Of a stretch of DNA of 33,666 nt, positions 10,687 through 20,152 are shown piece by piece. Position 1 is the stretch's first letter. Each line of letters starts with the position of its first letter. The position numbers and the translations under genes were made by a program. The notes below the pieces were generated by a model. The model was not told the origin of the DNA, did not search any database, and saw nothing but the letters and a program-made list of their open reading frames with translations. Source of the stretch: Planctomycetaceae bacterium (GTDB taxonomy: Bacteria; Planctomycetota; PLA2); assembly GCA_011525755.1 (NCBI GenBank), contig WYBS01000137.1:1-33666 (forward strand). Direction: 5' to 3'.

Positions 10687-10714
10687 AGCTTAGCCCCGAT
10701 TGCGGGACCGTCAA
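10687..10714 (-). promoter_or_regulatory. Promoter of the dksA-like/lspA operon
   Basis: On the minus strand, TTGACG (10709-10714, 5 of 6 to consensus) and TAAGCT (10687-10692) are 16 nt apart. The predicted start near 10680 gives a leader of about 30 nt carrying the AAGGA ribosome site of the DksA-like gene. Confidence 0.5.
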
Positions 10715-10758
10715 GCCACGGGTTCGTGCCCGCGGAAAACGCGCCGGGCCCTGCCGGA

Positions 10759-10774
10759 GGGGGCTCCGGGGGCC
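10759..10774 (+). repeat. G-rich dispersed repeat, copy 2
   Basis: An exact GGGGGCTCCGGGGGCC in the divergent intergenic region, 13 nt before the GTG of the recombinase gene. It could influence expression of that gene through G-rich structure, but this is speculation. Confidence 0.55.
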
Positions 10775-10787
10775 GAAGATTAGGGAC

Positions 10788-11660
10788 GTGGACACGGAAC
10801 GCCGCGAGTTCCTCCGCTGGGCCGAGGCCGAGGCGCGCCTCTCGCCGAACACCGTCGCGGCGTACCGGCGAGACCTCGAGGACTACGCTCGGTTCCTCGA
10901 GCGGCGGCGGCGCGACGCCCGCCGCGTGCGCCCGCACGACGTGATCGAGTACCTGGCGCACCTCCGCGCCGAGGCGCGCGCGGAGGCGACGATCTCGCGC
11001 CGCTTCGCGTGTCTCCGGGGTTTCCACCGGTTCCTCGCCGCGGAGGGGCTCGCGAAGACCGACCCCACGGCGACGCTCGACGCCCCTCGCAAGTGGCGCA
11101 CGCTCCCGAAGGTGCCGTCCCGGGACGAGATCCTCCGGCTCCTCGCGAGCGTGCCGGCGGCCTCGCGGCGCGGCCGGCGCGACCGGGCGCTCTTCGAGGC
11201 GCTCTACGCGACCGGCGCGCGCGTCGGCGAGATCCTCGGCGCCCGCGTGCGCGACTACCACGGCGAGCTGGGGCTCCTGAAGCTCCTCGGCAAGGGGAGC
11301 AAGGAGCGCCTCGTGCCCGTCGGGCGCGCGGCGCGCGACGCGATCGCGGCGCACCTCGCCGACCGTCCGGGCGTCGCGCCCGAGGATCCGCTCGTCGCGA
11401 GCCTGCGCGGGCGGAAGCTGACGCGGGACCGCGTGCTGCGGATGCTCCAGGGCTACGCGGCCGCCGCGGGGCTGCGGCAGGCCCCGTCGCCCCACTCCTT
11501 CCGCCACGCGTTCGCGACGCACCTGCTCGAGGGCCGCGCGGATGTGCGAGCGGTCCAGGAGCTTCTCGGCCACGCGAGCGTCTCGACGACCCAGCTCTAC
11601 ACGCACGTGGAGCAGGAGCGGCTGAAGAGCGTCCACGCGAAGTACCACCCGCGGGCGTGA
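10788..11660 (+). CDS. Tyrosine recombinase of the XerC/XerD family
   Basis: A 290-residue site-specific recombinase, probably resolving chromosome dimers at dif. The N-terminal SAM-like core-binding domain is residues 1-95 (LSPNTVAAYRRDL, TISRRFACLRGFHRFL). The catalytic domain carries all the conserved residues: R145 (ATGARVGEI), K172 (GKGSKERLVP), H236 and R239 (HSFRHAFATH), H262 (LLGHASVSTTQLYTH) and nucleophile Y271. Length and end match chromosomal XerC/D rather than phage integrases, and no attachment sites or phage genes are nearby. GTG 10788 is the best start: the domain begins within a few residues. No clear Shine-Dalgarno sequence precedes it. XerC and XerD cannot be told apart here. 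Confidence 0.92.
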   Translation: MDTERREFLRWAEAEARLSPNTVAAYRRDLEDYARFLERRRRDARRVRPHDVIEYLAHLRAEARAEATISRRFACLRGFHRFLAAEGLAKTDPTATLDAPRKWRTLPKVPSRDEILRLLASVPAASRRGRRDRALFEALYATGARVGEILGARVRDYHGELGLLKLLGKGSKERLVPVGRAARDAIAAHLADRPGVAPEDPLVASLRGRKLTRDRVLRMLQGYAAAAGLRQAPSPHSFRHAFATHLLEGRADVRAVQELLGHASVSTTQLYTHVEQERLKSVHAKYHPRA

Positions 11661-11699
11661 CGGGAGTCCGTCCCCCCCTCCCCTCCGCTACGGCGTTCC

Positions 11700-12446
11700 T
11701 CAGGCCGCGCCGGTCACGACGAGCGGCGGGCCGTCGCGCACGACGACCGTGTGCTCGTGGTGGACCGCGAGCGCGCTGTTGCTCGTGCGGAGCGTCCAGC
11801 CGTCGGCGGCCTCGACGGCGTGCGTCGGCGCCTCCGCGAGGATCGGCTCCACGGCGAGGACGAGCCCCTCCCCGGGCCTCTGCGTCGCCGCGGGATCGTC
11901 GAAGTTCGGGACCGCGGGAGCCTCGTGGATGCGCGGGCCGAGGCCGTGGCCCTGGAGCTCGCGCAGGACATGGAACCCGGACGCCCCCGCCTCGCGCTCG
12001 ACCGCGCGGCCGACCACGCGCAGGGGCGCGCCGGGCCTCAGCGCGTCGAGCGCCGCGGCGAGCGCGCGGCGCGCGCACGCGGCGAGGCGCGAGGCGGGGC
12101 TCCGCGCGCCCGCGAGGAGGACGGTGCACGCGGTATCCACGACGTAGCCGCCGCGCTCGAGCGTGACGTCGATCTTCAGCACGTCGCCGGGACGAAGACG
12201 CGTCGCGCCTGGCACGCCGTGGACGATCTCGTCGTTCCGCGAGAGGCAGACGTGGCCCGGGAAGCCGTACTGCCTCTGCGGCGCGCTCTCCGCGCCCGCG
12301 CGCCGGAGGAGGCGCGCGGCGATCCCGTCCAGTTCCGCCGTCGCGACGCCCGGCCGCGCGGCGCGGGCGAGGCACCCGAGCACGCGGGCCGCGAGCGCCC
12401 CGAGATCGAGCAGCTCCCGCAGGTCGCCGCGCGAACGGACGGTCAT
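11700..12446 (-). CDS. map: Methionine aminopeptidase, type I
   Basis: A 248-residue metalloenzyme that removes the initiator methionine from nascent proteins. The pita-bread fold ligands can all be placed: H76 (NDEIVHGVP), D93 (KIDVTLERGG), D104 (YVVDTACT), H167 (GHGLGPRIHEAP), E200 (AVEPIL) and E231 (HEHTVVV). Length matches type I (about 250-265) without an N-terminal extension. It begins 23 nt after the transaldolase-like gene and is probably co-transcribed with it. The ATG at 12446 has only a weak AGGAA 13 nt upstream. It converges on the recombinase gene with just 39 nt between, where I see no strong terminator. Confidence 0.95.
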   Translation of the reverse strand: MTVRSRGDLRELLDLGALAARVLGCLARAARPGVATAELDGIAARLLRRAGAESAPQRQYGFPGHVCLSRNDEIVHGVPGATRLRPGDVLKIDVTLERGGYVVDTACTVLLAGARSPASRLAACARRALAAALDALRPGAPLRVVGRAVEREAGASGFHVLRELQGHGLGPRIHEAPAVPNFDDPAATQRPGEGLVLAVEPILAEAPTHAVEAADGWTLRTSNSALAVHHEHTVVVRDGPPLVVTGAA

Positions 12447-12469
12447 GGATCGGCCCCGTTTCCTGCAGC

Positions 12470-13114
12470 CTACAACTTGGCTCTCTCGTGGTCCGCGAGG
12501 AACTGCGCGAGCCCCGAGTCGGTCAGCGGGTGCTTCAGGAGCTGCCCGAGGACCTTCGGCGGGATCGTGCAGACGTCGGCGCCGATCTTCGCCGCCGCGC
12601 GCACGTGGTTCGGGGAGCGCACGGACGCGACGAGGATCTCCGTCGCGAAGCCGTAGTTGTCGAAGATGTCGCGGATGTCGCTGATGATGTCCATCCCGGT
12701 CTCGCCGAGGTCGTCGAGCCGGCCGATGAAGGGGCTCACGAACGTCGCCCCGGCCTTCGCGGCGAGGAGCGCCTGGACCGGCGCGAAGCAGAGCGTGACG
12801 TTGGTCTTCACGTTCTGGCGCGAGAGGTCGCGGCACGCGGCGAGGCCGTCGCCCGTGAGCGGCAGCTTCACGGTCACGTTCCGGTGGATCTCGGCGAGCC
12901 GGAGCCCCTCCTCGACCATCCCCTTCCGGTCGGTCGAGATCACCTCGGCGCTGATCGGGCCGTCCACGATGTCGCAGATCTCGGGGATGACCTTCTCGCG
13001 CGTCTTGTTGGACTGGGCGATGAGCGACGGGTTCGTCGTGATCCCGTCCACGAGGCCCATGGCGGCGTACTTCCGGATCTCGTTCGTGTCGGCGGTGTCG
13101 AGGAAGAGCTTCAT
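12470..13114 (-). CDS. Small transaldolase / fructose-6-phosphate aldolase family
   Basis: A 214-residue TIM-barrel aldolase of the short transaldolase (TalC/FSA) group. The start [15 protein letters not shown] with [12 protein letters not shown] is diagnostic. K83 in [10 protein letters not shown] is the Schiff-base lysine. The C-terminal [24 protein letters not shown] is conserved. It acts in the non-oxidative pentose phosphate pathway, or cleaves fructose 6-phosphate; the two activities cannot be separated by eye. An upstream in-frame ATG at 13150 would add 12 residues, but the family begins at MKLF. A promoter whose -10 (GATAAT) ends 7 nt before ATG 13114 suggests a leaderless mRNA. It is followed 23 nt later by map. 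Confidence 0.93.
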   Translation of the reverse strand: MKLFLDTADTNEIRKYAAMGLVDGITTNPSLIAQSNKTREKVIPEICDIVDGPISAEVISTDRKGMVEEGLRLAEIHRNVTVKLPLTGDGLAACRDLSRQNVKTNVTLCFAPVQALLAAKAGATFVSPFIGRLDDLGETGMDIISDIRDIFDNYGFATEILVASVRSPNHVRAAAKIGADVCTIPPKVLGQLLKHPLTDSGLAQFLADHERAKL

Positions 13115-13121
13115 GGCCCCG

Positions 13122-13150
13122 ATTATCGCCTCCGGCGGGGACCGGTCCAA
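13122..13150 (-). promoter_or_regulatory. Promoter of the transaldolase-like gene (leaderless type)
   Basis: On the minus strand TTGGAC (13145-13150), a 17-nt spacer and GATAAT (13122-13127, 5 of 6 to TATAAT) end exactly 7 nt before the ATG at 13114. Transcription would begin at or next to the start codon. The GGAGG seen upstream lies inside the spacer, so it would not be in the mRNA. Confidence 0.55.
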
Positions 13151-13156
13151 GGGCGG

Positions 13157-14137
13157 CTACTTCGCCCTGAGCTCCCGCTCCCACGCCTCGAACGCGAACT
13201 TCGCGAACTCCGGCCGGAACAGCGTCCATGCGCCCAGGGATTCCGGGATCGCATAGGACTTCCACGCCTCCCCGGCGGGCGTGCCCTTCTCGACGGCCCT
13301 GCGCGCGGCGGCCCCCACGTCCTCGAGCAGCGCCGCATAGGGCGCGAGCTGCGCCGCGTCCGAGAGGGGCCCGTGGCCCGGCACGTAGACCGCGTGGTCC
13401 TCCTTGCGGATCGCCGCGACCGTCTCCGCGAGCCGGCTCGGGATGGCGTCGCCGAAGTAGGGGAAGAACCCGTTGAAGTAAAGGTCGCCGGCGAAGAGCA
13501 CCCGCGGCCCGTCCACCTCCACGGTCAGGTCGCTCGGCGTGTGCCCGCCCCGGGGCACGAGCCGCGCCGTCCGGCCGCCGAGGTCGATCGACACCGGCTT
13601 TGCGGGATCGACGAGGATCGTGTCCGGGAGGAGGAGCTTCGTCCCGGCCTTCGCGAACTCCCCCTCGCCCGCGGGCGGGTCCTTGTGGAGCTTCTCGAGG
13701 AGCAGGCGGCGCGTCTCCTTCGTGGCGACGATCGCGGGCGCCTCGGCGCCGCGCGGGTAGCCGGCGAGGCCCGCGCTGTGGTCCGCGTGGAAGTGCGTGA
13801 GGACGACGTGCGTCGGGCGGCGACCGGTGAGCTCGACCGACAGGTCCGAGAGCCAGGCGGCGCCCTCCGGCGTGTTGAACCCCTCGACCGCGAGCACGCC
13901 CTCCTTGCCCGCCACGAGGCCGCCGTTGCAGATCGTGGTCGGGAAGAACTTCCCGTCGCGCATCGGGGTCGACACGACGGACCAGAGCCCCTCGCCGACC
14001 TTCTGGACGCGGGCGAAGTCCTTCGTGACGACCGTGTCGGCCGCGGGCTCCCCCGCGATCACGCGGCGGGCGGAGGGGGCGAACGCGAAGGCGAGCGCGG
14101 CGTACGCGCCGCAGGTGAGGAAGTCGCGCCTGTGCAT
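13157..14137 (-). CDS. Exported metallo-beta-lactamase-fold hydrolase
   Basis: A 326-residue protein. The N-terminus MHRRDFLTCGAYAALAFAFA is a twin-arginine-like signal (RRDFL plus a hydrophobic stretch), so export of a folded, metal-loaded enzyme is likely. Metal ligands of the fold are HFHADH (115-120), a later His in GGHTPSD, Asp in FAGDLYF and His in VPGHG. The closest general type is the quinoprotein-relay/SoxH-like group of MBL proteins; the substrate is unknown. It sits 30 nt after uvrC and 42 nt before the transaldolase-like gene. An extended -10, TGCTAGGTT (14144-14152), ends 6 nt before the ATG with no clear ribosome site, so it may be transcribed separately and leaderless. Confidence 0.85.
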   Translation of the reverse strand: MHRRDFLTCGAYAALAFAFAPSARRVIAGEPAADTVVTKDFARVQKVGEGLWSVVSTPMRDGKFFPTTICNGGLVAGKEGVLAVEGFNTPEGAAWLSDLSVELTGRRPTHVVLTHFHADHSAGLAGYPRGAEAPAIVATKETRRLLLEKLHKDPPAGEGEFAKAGTKLLLPDTILVDPAKPVSIDLGGRTARLVPRGGHTPSDLTVEVDGPRVLFAGDLYFNGFFPYFGDAIPSRLAETVAAIRKEDHAVYVPGHGPLSDAAQLAPYAALLEDVGAAARRAVEKGTPAGEAWKSYAIPESLGAWTLFRPEFAKFAFEAWERELRAK

Positions 14138-14143
14138 CCCCCC

Positions 14144-14152
14144 AACCTAGCA
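14144..14152 (-). promoter_or_regulatory. Extended -10 element before the MBL-fold gene
   Basis: TGCTAGGTT on the minus strand fits TGnTAnnnT. It ends 6 nt before the ATG at 14137. No -35 is visible, as expected for extended -10 promoters. Two other genes in the window have the same TGCTA core (23255-23263 and 28907-28915). Confidence 0.4.
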
Positions 14153-14167
14153 CGCTCCCCGGAGCCC

Positions 14168-15978
14168 CTACCCTTCCTCCTCGCCGGCCCAGGCGAGGAT
14201 GGCGGAGACGACGTTCTCGGGCATCCCCGCCGCGCGCAGCTCCTCCGCGCCGGCCTCGCGCACGCCCGAGGCGGAGCCGAAGGCGCGCAGGAGCGCGGTC
14301 CTCCGCTTCGGCCCGAGCCCCGGGATCTCGTCGAGCTCCGACTTCACCGTGCGCTTCGCGCGGAGCCGCCGATGGTACTCGATCGCGAAGCGGTGCGCCT
14401 CGTCGCGGATCCGGGCGAGAAGGTAGGTCTCGGGGGCATCCGGGGGGAGCGCGAGGGGGGTGCGCCGCCCCGGGAGGTAGATGCGCTCGTACTTCCGCTC
14501 GCCCCGGAGCACCCGCGCCTTCGCGAGGCCCACGACCGCGACGCCCCCGGGGATCGCCCCGCGCGCGGCGTCGAGCTGGCCCGCGCCGCCGTCGATCACG
14601 ACGAGGTCGGGCAGCTCGTCGTCCTTCCGGAACCTCCGCGCGAGCACCTCGCGCATCGACGCGAAGTCGTCCTGCCCGGCGACCGTGCGGACCCGGAAGC
14701 GGCGGTAGCCGTCCGTGTACGGCAGCGCCTGCTCGAACACGACCCGCGCGCCGACCGTCTCCGCGCCCTGGATCGTCGAGATGTCGTAGCACTCGATCCG
14801 CGCGGGCGGCCGGTCGAGGGAGAGCCGCTCGCGCAGCCGCTCGAGGAGGAGCGTCCGCTGCGTCTCGTCGCCCTCCGCCTCGCGCACGGCCTCCTGAGCG
14901 TTCCTCTCCGCGAGGTCGAGGAGCTCGCGCAGCGCGCCGCGCCGGGGCACGTGGACGCGCACGGGCCCGCCGCGCCGTTCCTCGAGCTCCTTCGCGAGGG
15001 CCTCGCCGTCCTCGGGCTCGGAGGGCAGGAGGATCTCCGGGGGCACGAGCCGGCCCGGCCGGTAGACCGCGGCGAGCACGCGCGCGATCACCGCGCCGTC
15101 GGGGAGGATCGTCCGGAACGAGAGGTTCCGCTTCGAGAGGAGGCGGCCCTCGCGGACGTGGAGGACGGCGGCGGTCGCGATCTCGCCCTGCCGCGCGAGG
15201 CCGACCACGTCGCGGTCCCTGAGGTCGGGCGACGCGACCCGCTGCGCCTGCGTCGTCTCCTCGAGCGCCTCGATCTGGTCGCGGAGCTTCGCCGCGCGCT
15301 CGTACTCGAGCGCCTGCGCCGCCTCCCCCATGCGCGCGCGGAGCGCGGCGAGGAGGTCGCCCGTGCGGCCCTTCAGCAGGTCGACGAGCCCGTCCACCAT
15401 CCTCCGGTACTCCTCCGGCGAGACGAGGCCGACGCAAGGCGCCGAGCACCGCTTGAGCTGGTGGTAGAGGCAGGGGCGGTCGCGCGTCTCGAGGACGCGG
15501 TCGCTGCAGAGGCGGAGCGGGAAGGCCGCGCCGAGCGTCCGGATCGTCCGGCGCACGGCCTTCGCGCTGCTGAAGGGCCCGAAGTAGAGCGCGCCGTCCC
15601 GGCGGAACTTGCGGACCATGTGGAGGCGCGGCCACGCGTGGCGCACGTCCACGCGGATGCAGAGGTAGGCCTTGTCGTCGCGGAGCCGCACGTTGTAGCG
15701 CGGCCGGTGGCGCTTGATCAGCGTGTTCTCGAGGAGCAGCGCCTCCTTCTCGTTCGAGGTGACGATGAACTCCAGGTCGGCGATCCGTCTCGCGAGGTGC
15801 GGCGTCGCGAGGCGGCCGTCGCCCTCCGGCCGTAGGTAGGCGCGGACCCGGCCGCGGAGGTCATTCGCCTTGCCGACGTAGACGACCTTCCTCTCCTCGT
15901 CGCGGAAGAGGTAGACGCCCGGGGAGCGGGGGAGGCGCTCGATCTTCTCCCGGAGCGTCCCCGCCTTCGCCTCTTCCG

Positions 15979-15982
<4 letters not shown>
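14168..15982 (-). CDS. uvrC: Excinuclease ABC subunit C
   Basis: A 604-residue nuclease of nucleotide excision repair that makes both incisions around a lesion marked by UvrB. Domain order is normal: GIY-YIG nuclease at the N-terminus ([21 protein letters not shown]), a Cys-containing middle block ([17 protein letters not shown]), UVR motif ([12 protein letters not shown]), the RNase-H-like second nuclease ([12 protein letters not shown] and VIDGGAGQL), and two C-terminal helix-hairpin-helix motifs ([16 protein letters not shown]). The ATG overlaps the uvrB stop codon as ATGA, so UvrB and UvrC are made together. Confidence 0.97.
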
Positions 15983-17979
<1,997 letters not shown>

Positions 17980-17986
17980 GGAGGGC

Positions 17987-17992
17987 AGTGTA
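17987..17992 (-). promoter_or_regulatory. -10-like element, uvrBC
   Basis: TACACT on the minus strand, 7 nt before the uvrB GTG. The spacing is identical to TACACT before the lipoprotein gene at 32486. No convincing -35. Confidence 0.4.
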
Positions 17993-18020
17993 CGCGCCCC
18001 CGCCCGGAGGGCCTTCGCGG

Positions 18021-18026
18021 TATGAT
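18021..18026 (+). promoter_or_regulatory. -10 element of the zinc-ribbon membrane protein gene
   Basis: TATGAT (5 of 6 to TATAAT) lies 25 nt before the ATG at 18052. The predicted leader contains the AGAGGAG ribosome site. It is divergent from and only about 30 nt from the uvrB element. Confidence 0.45.
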
Positions 18027-18051
18027 GGGTGCCCTAAGAGGAGCCGCAACG

Positions 18052-19194
18052 ATGGCCGAGCAGATCTGCGTCTGTCCCCAGTGCGGGAAGAAGTACAAGC
18101 TGAAGGAGGGGTTCGACGCGAAGAGCTTCTCCTGCAAGGCGTGCGGAGCGACGGTCTGGGTGTCGGGCAAGCCCCCGGTCCCGGCGCCGACGTCCCGGCG
18201 AGCCCCCGCGGGCGCGGCGCCCTCGCCCCGGAAGGGCGGACGCGCCCACGCCGCGGCGGCAGCGCACGGCAAGGGCGGGCGCCGCTCGCGCGGGCGCGAG
18301 GCCGCGGAGCATGAGGAAGAGGGGGGGCGCCGGGGGCGCGGCCGCGAGACGAAGAAGAGCAACGCGAACGTCCTCATGGCGGTCGGCGCGGTCGCCGTCA
18401 TCGGCATCATCGTCGTGATCGCCCTCATGTCGGGCGACAAGGACAAGGGCGGCGGGGGAACGGTCGCGCAGCAGCCCTCGCAGGGCACGGGCGGGACGGG
18501 GATGGACGAGGCGGGCGTGGAGACGGACACGACGCCGCCGCCGGCTCAGCCCGAGCCGGGGACGCCCGGGACCGCGACGCCGGAGACCCAGCCCGCGTCG
18601 CCCGCGGAGACGGAGGCGCCCAAGGGGGCCGAGGAGGCTCCGTCCCCGGAGGGCGGCGAGCAGCCGACGAAGCTTGGTGGCGGCGACAAGAAGCCGGCGG
18701 AGGGGGCACTTGGCCGGAACGACCCGCCCTCGACGCTCGGTCACCTCGACTCGACGCCGCCGGAGGTCCGGAAGCAGATCGACGAGCTCATCGCGGTCCT
18801 CTTCGACCCCTTTGCCGGCCGCGACTGCCACGAGGCGAAGGAGAAGCTCGCGGCGATCGGGAAGCCCGCGTTCCTGCCCATCCTCGGCAAGATGGCGGCG
18901 ATCCGCGACACGATCACGGACGTCGACAGCCAGGAAGAGAAGGACATGGAGTCCTCCCTGATGCTGGCGGACCGATGCCTCCGCGACATGGACGGCTTCC
19001 TCGACGCGAGCGGGAAGCAGATCATTCGCCCCGGCACGGACAAGAAGTACATCAAGTACATCCTCGTCCTCCACTACCGCCGCTGGAACGACGGGCTCAA
19101 CGCGGGCACGCCGCTCAAGGACATGCCCGAGATGCCGGGCGCCTTCGACCCCTCGAAGCTTCCTCCGGACGAGGGCGGCGAGGAGGAGAAATAG
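18052..19194 (+). CDS. Zinc-ribbon, single-pass membrane protein of unknown function
   Basis: A 380-residue protein. Residues 6-33 form a zinc ribbon (CPQCGKKYKLKEG then CKACG). A basic Gly/Ala/Arg-rich cytoplasmic stretch follows (40-100). One transmembrane helix comes next (NVLMAVGAVAVIGIIVVIAL, about 106-126), then a long Pro/Glu/Thr linker (130-215) and a folded C-terminal domain (about 225-375) with a KKYIKYILVLHYRRW segment. This build of N-terminal ribbon, one helix and low-complexity linker is common among planctomycete proteins of unknown role. ATG 18052 is preferred over 18022/18025 because GAGGAG lies 8 nt before it. Its TAG overlaps the frame of the next gene, so the two may be functionally tied. 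Confidence 0.8.
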   Translation: MAEQICVCPQCGKKYKLKEGFDAKSFSCKACGATVWVSGKPPVPAPTSRRAPAGAAPSPRKGGRAHAAAAAHGKGGRRSRGREAAEHEEEGGRRGRGRETKKSNANVLMAVGAVAVIGIIVVIALMSGDKDKGGGGTVAQQPSQGTGGTGMDEAGVETDTTPPPAQPEPGTPGTATPETQPASPAETEAPKGAEEAPSPEGGEQPTKLGGGDKKPAEGALGRNDPPSTLGHLDSTPPEVRKQIDELIAVLFDPFAGRDCHEAKEKLAAIGKPAFLPILGKMAAIRDTITDVDSQEEKDMESSLMLADRCLRDMDGFLDASGKQIIRPGTDKKYIKYILVLHYRRWNDGLNAGTPLKDMPEMPGAFDPSKLPPDEGGEEEK

Positions 19195-20138
19195 CGCCGC
19201 GGCTCGCCGACGCCTACCGGGGCCTCGCCTCGCTCCTGCGCGCGGGCCTCGTCGTCCGCGAGGCCGTCGCGCAGGTCCGCGAGAGCGGGACGTTGCCCGG
19301 GGCGTTCGGGGCACGCATCGAAGCCGAGCTCGCGGGCGGCCGGCCGCTCGCGGAGGCGCTCGCGCTCTTCCCCGACGAGGTGCCGAAGGAGGACGTGGCG
19401 CTCCTCGAGGCCGGCGAAGCCACGGGGAACCTCGACCGGATCCTCGACCGCCTCGCGGAGCGGCACGACGCCCGCCGCGCGGCGCGACGCAGGTTCCTTA
19501 CGGAAATATGGTACCCGCTGATCCTCTTCCACCTGGCCGCGCTCTTCACGCCTATCCCGTCCTCCTTCGGGCGCGACGGCCGGCTCTTCGGGCCCTCGTG
19601 GGTCGGGGGCGTGCTCGCGGTCCTCGCCCCCGCCTACGCGCTCGCGGGCGCCGCCTTCTGGCTCTCGCGGAGGGCGCGCGGCCGGGACCTCCTGCGGCGG
19701 ATCGCGGACGTGCTGCCGGGGTTCGGCAACGCCGCCCGCCACCGCCGGCGCGGGGAGTTCGCGGACGTCCTCGGCGCCGCATACGAGGCGGGCGTGCGGA
19801 TGGACCGGGCGCTCTCGCTCGCCGGCGCCGCGGTCGCGGACAGAAGGATCGAGATCGCCGCCACGGCGGTCGGGAGGGGCTCGACGCTCCGCGACGCGCT
19901 CCTTGGCACGGGGTTCCTCCCGCAGCCGCTCCTCGCCCGGATCGCGGTCGGCGAGCAGGCGGGCGAGATCGCGAAGGCGCTCGCGGGGATCGCGCGGGAG
20001 GAGGCGGAGGCGGCGGACCACGTCCTCCGGCGGACGACGACGCTCGTCGCGAAGCTCGTCTACCTCGCCGTCGCCCTGTGGATCGCGTTCTACTACGTCT
20101 CCACGATGCTCGGGATCTACGCCCCGCTCCTGCGGTGA
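19191..20138 (+). CDS. GspF/PilC-like type II secretion platform protein; start codon unresolved
   Basis: About 315 residues with two T2SF repeats. The first is YRGLASLLRAGLVVREAVAQ to DRILDRLAERHDARRAARRR, then WYPLILFHLAALF as helix. The second is RRGEFADVLGAAYEAGVRMDRAL to GEQAGEIAKALAGIAREEAE, then a C-terminal helix LVYLAVALWIAFYYVSTML. GspF/PilC proteins are inner-membrane platforms for type II secretion and type IV pili, usually about 400 residues. The homologous frame begins at the stop codon of the previous gene with no ATG, GTG or TTG; the only candidates are ATA 19191 or CTG 19236. A -1 frameshift at GAG-AAA-TAG behind GGAGGAG would fuse it to the zinc-ribbon protein. The pseudopilin at 820 could be a partner. 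Confidence 0.75.
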   Translation: MAPRLADAYRGLASLLRAGLVVREAVAQVRESGTLPGAFGARIEAELAGGRPLAEALALFPDEVPKEDVALLEAGEATGNLDRILDRLAERHDARRAARRRFLTEIWYPLILFHLAALFTPIPSSFGRDGRLFGPSWVGGVLAVLAPAYALAGAAFWLSRRARGRDLLRRIADVLPGFGNAARHRRRGEFADVLGAAYEAGVRMDRALSLAGAAVADRRIEIAATAVGRGSTLRDALLGTGFLPQPLLARIAVGEQAGEIAKALAGIAREEAEAADHVLRRTTTLVAKLVYLAVALWIAFYYVSTMLGIYAPLLR

Positions 20139-20152
20139 CCCGCGTCACCGCA
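20131..20152. terminator. Symmetrical hairpin across two convergent stop codons
   Basis: TGCGGTGAC-CCGC-GTCACCGCA is a perfect 9-bp stem with a 4-nt loop. It contains the TGA of the plus-strand GspF-like gene (20136-20138) and, on the other strand, the TGA of the AsnB-like gene (20145-20147). Its placement suggests a bidirectional terminator. There is no T-run on either side, so Rho or pausing would be needed. Confidence 0.45.

Noticed and set aside
10759-11660. Integrative element around the tyrosine recombinase
   Set aside because: The protein matches chromosomal XerC/D. There is no tRNA, no direct-repeat attachment pair and no phage or transfer gene nearby.
12488-15835. A 1115-codon plus-strand open frame over fsa, the MBL gene and uvrC
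   Set aside because: It is the mirror of minus-strand genes with complete family motifs. Its translation is repetitive Arg/Glu/Leu/Val with no domain.
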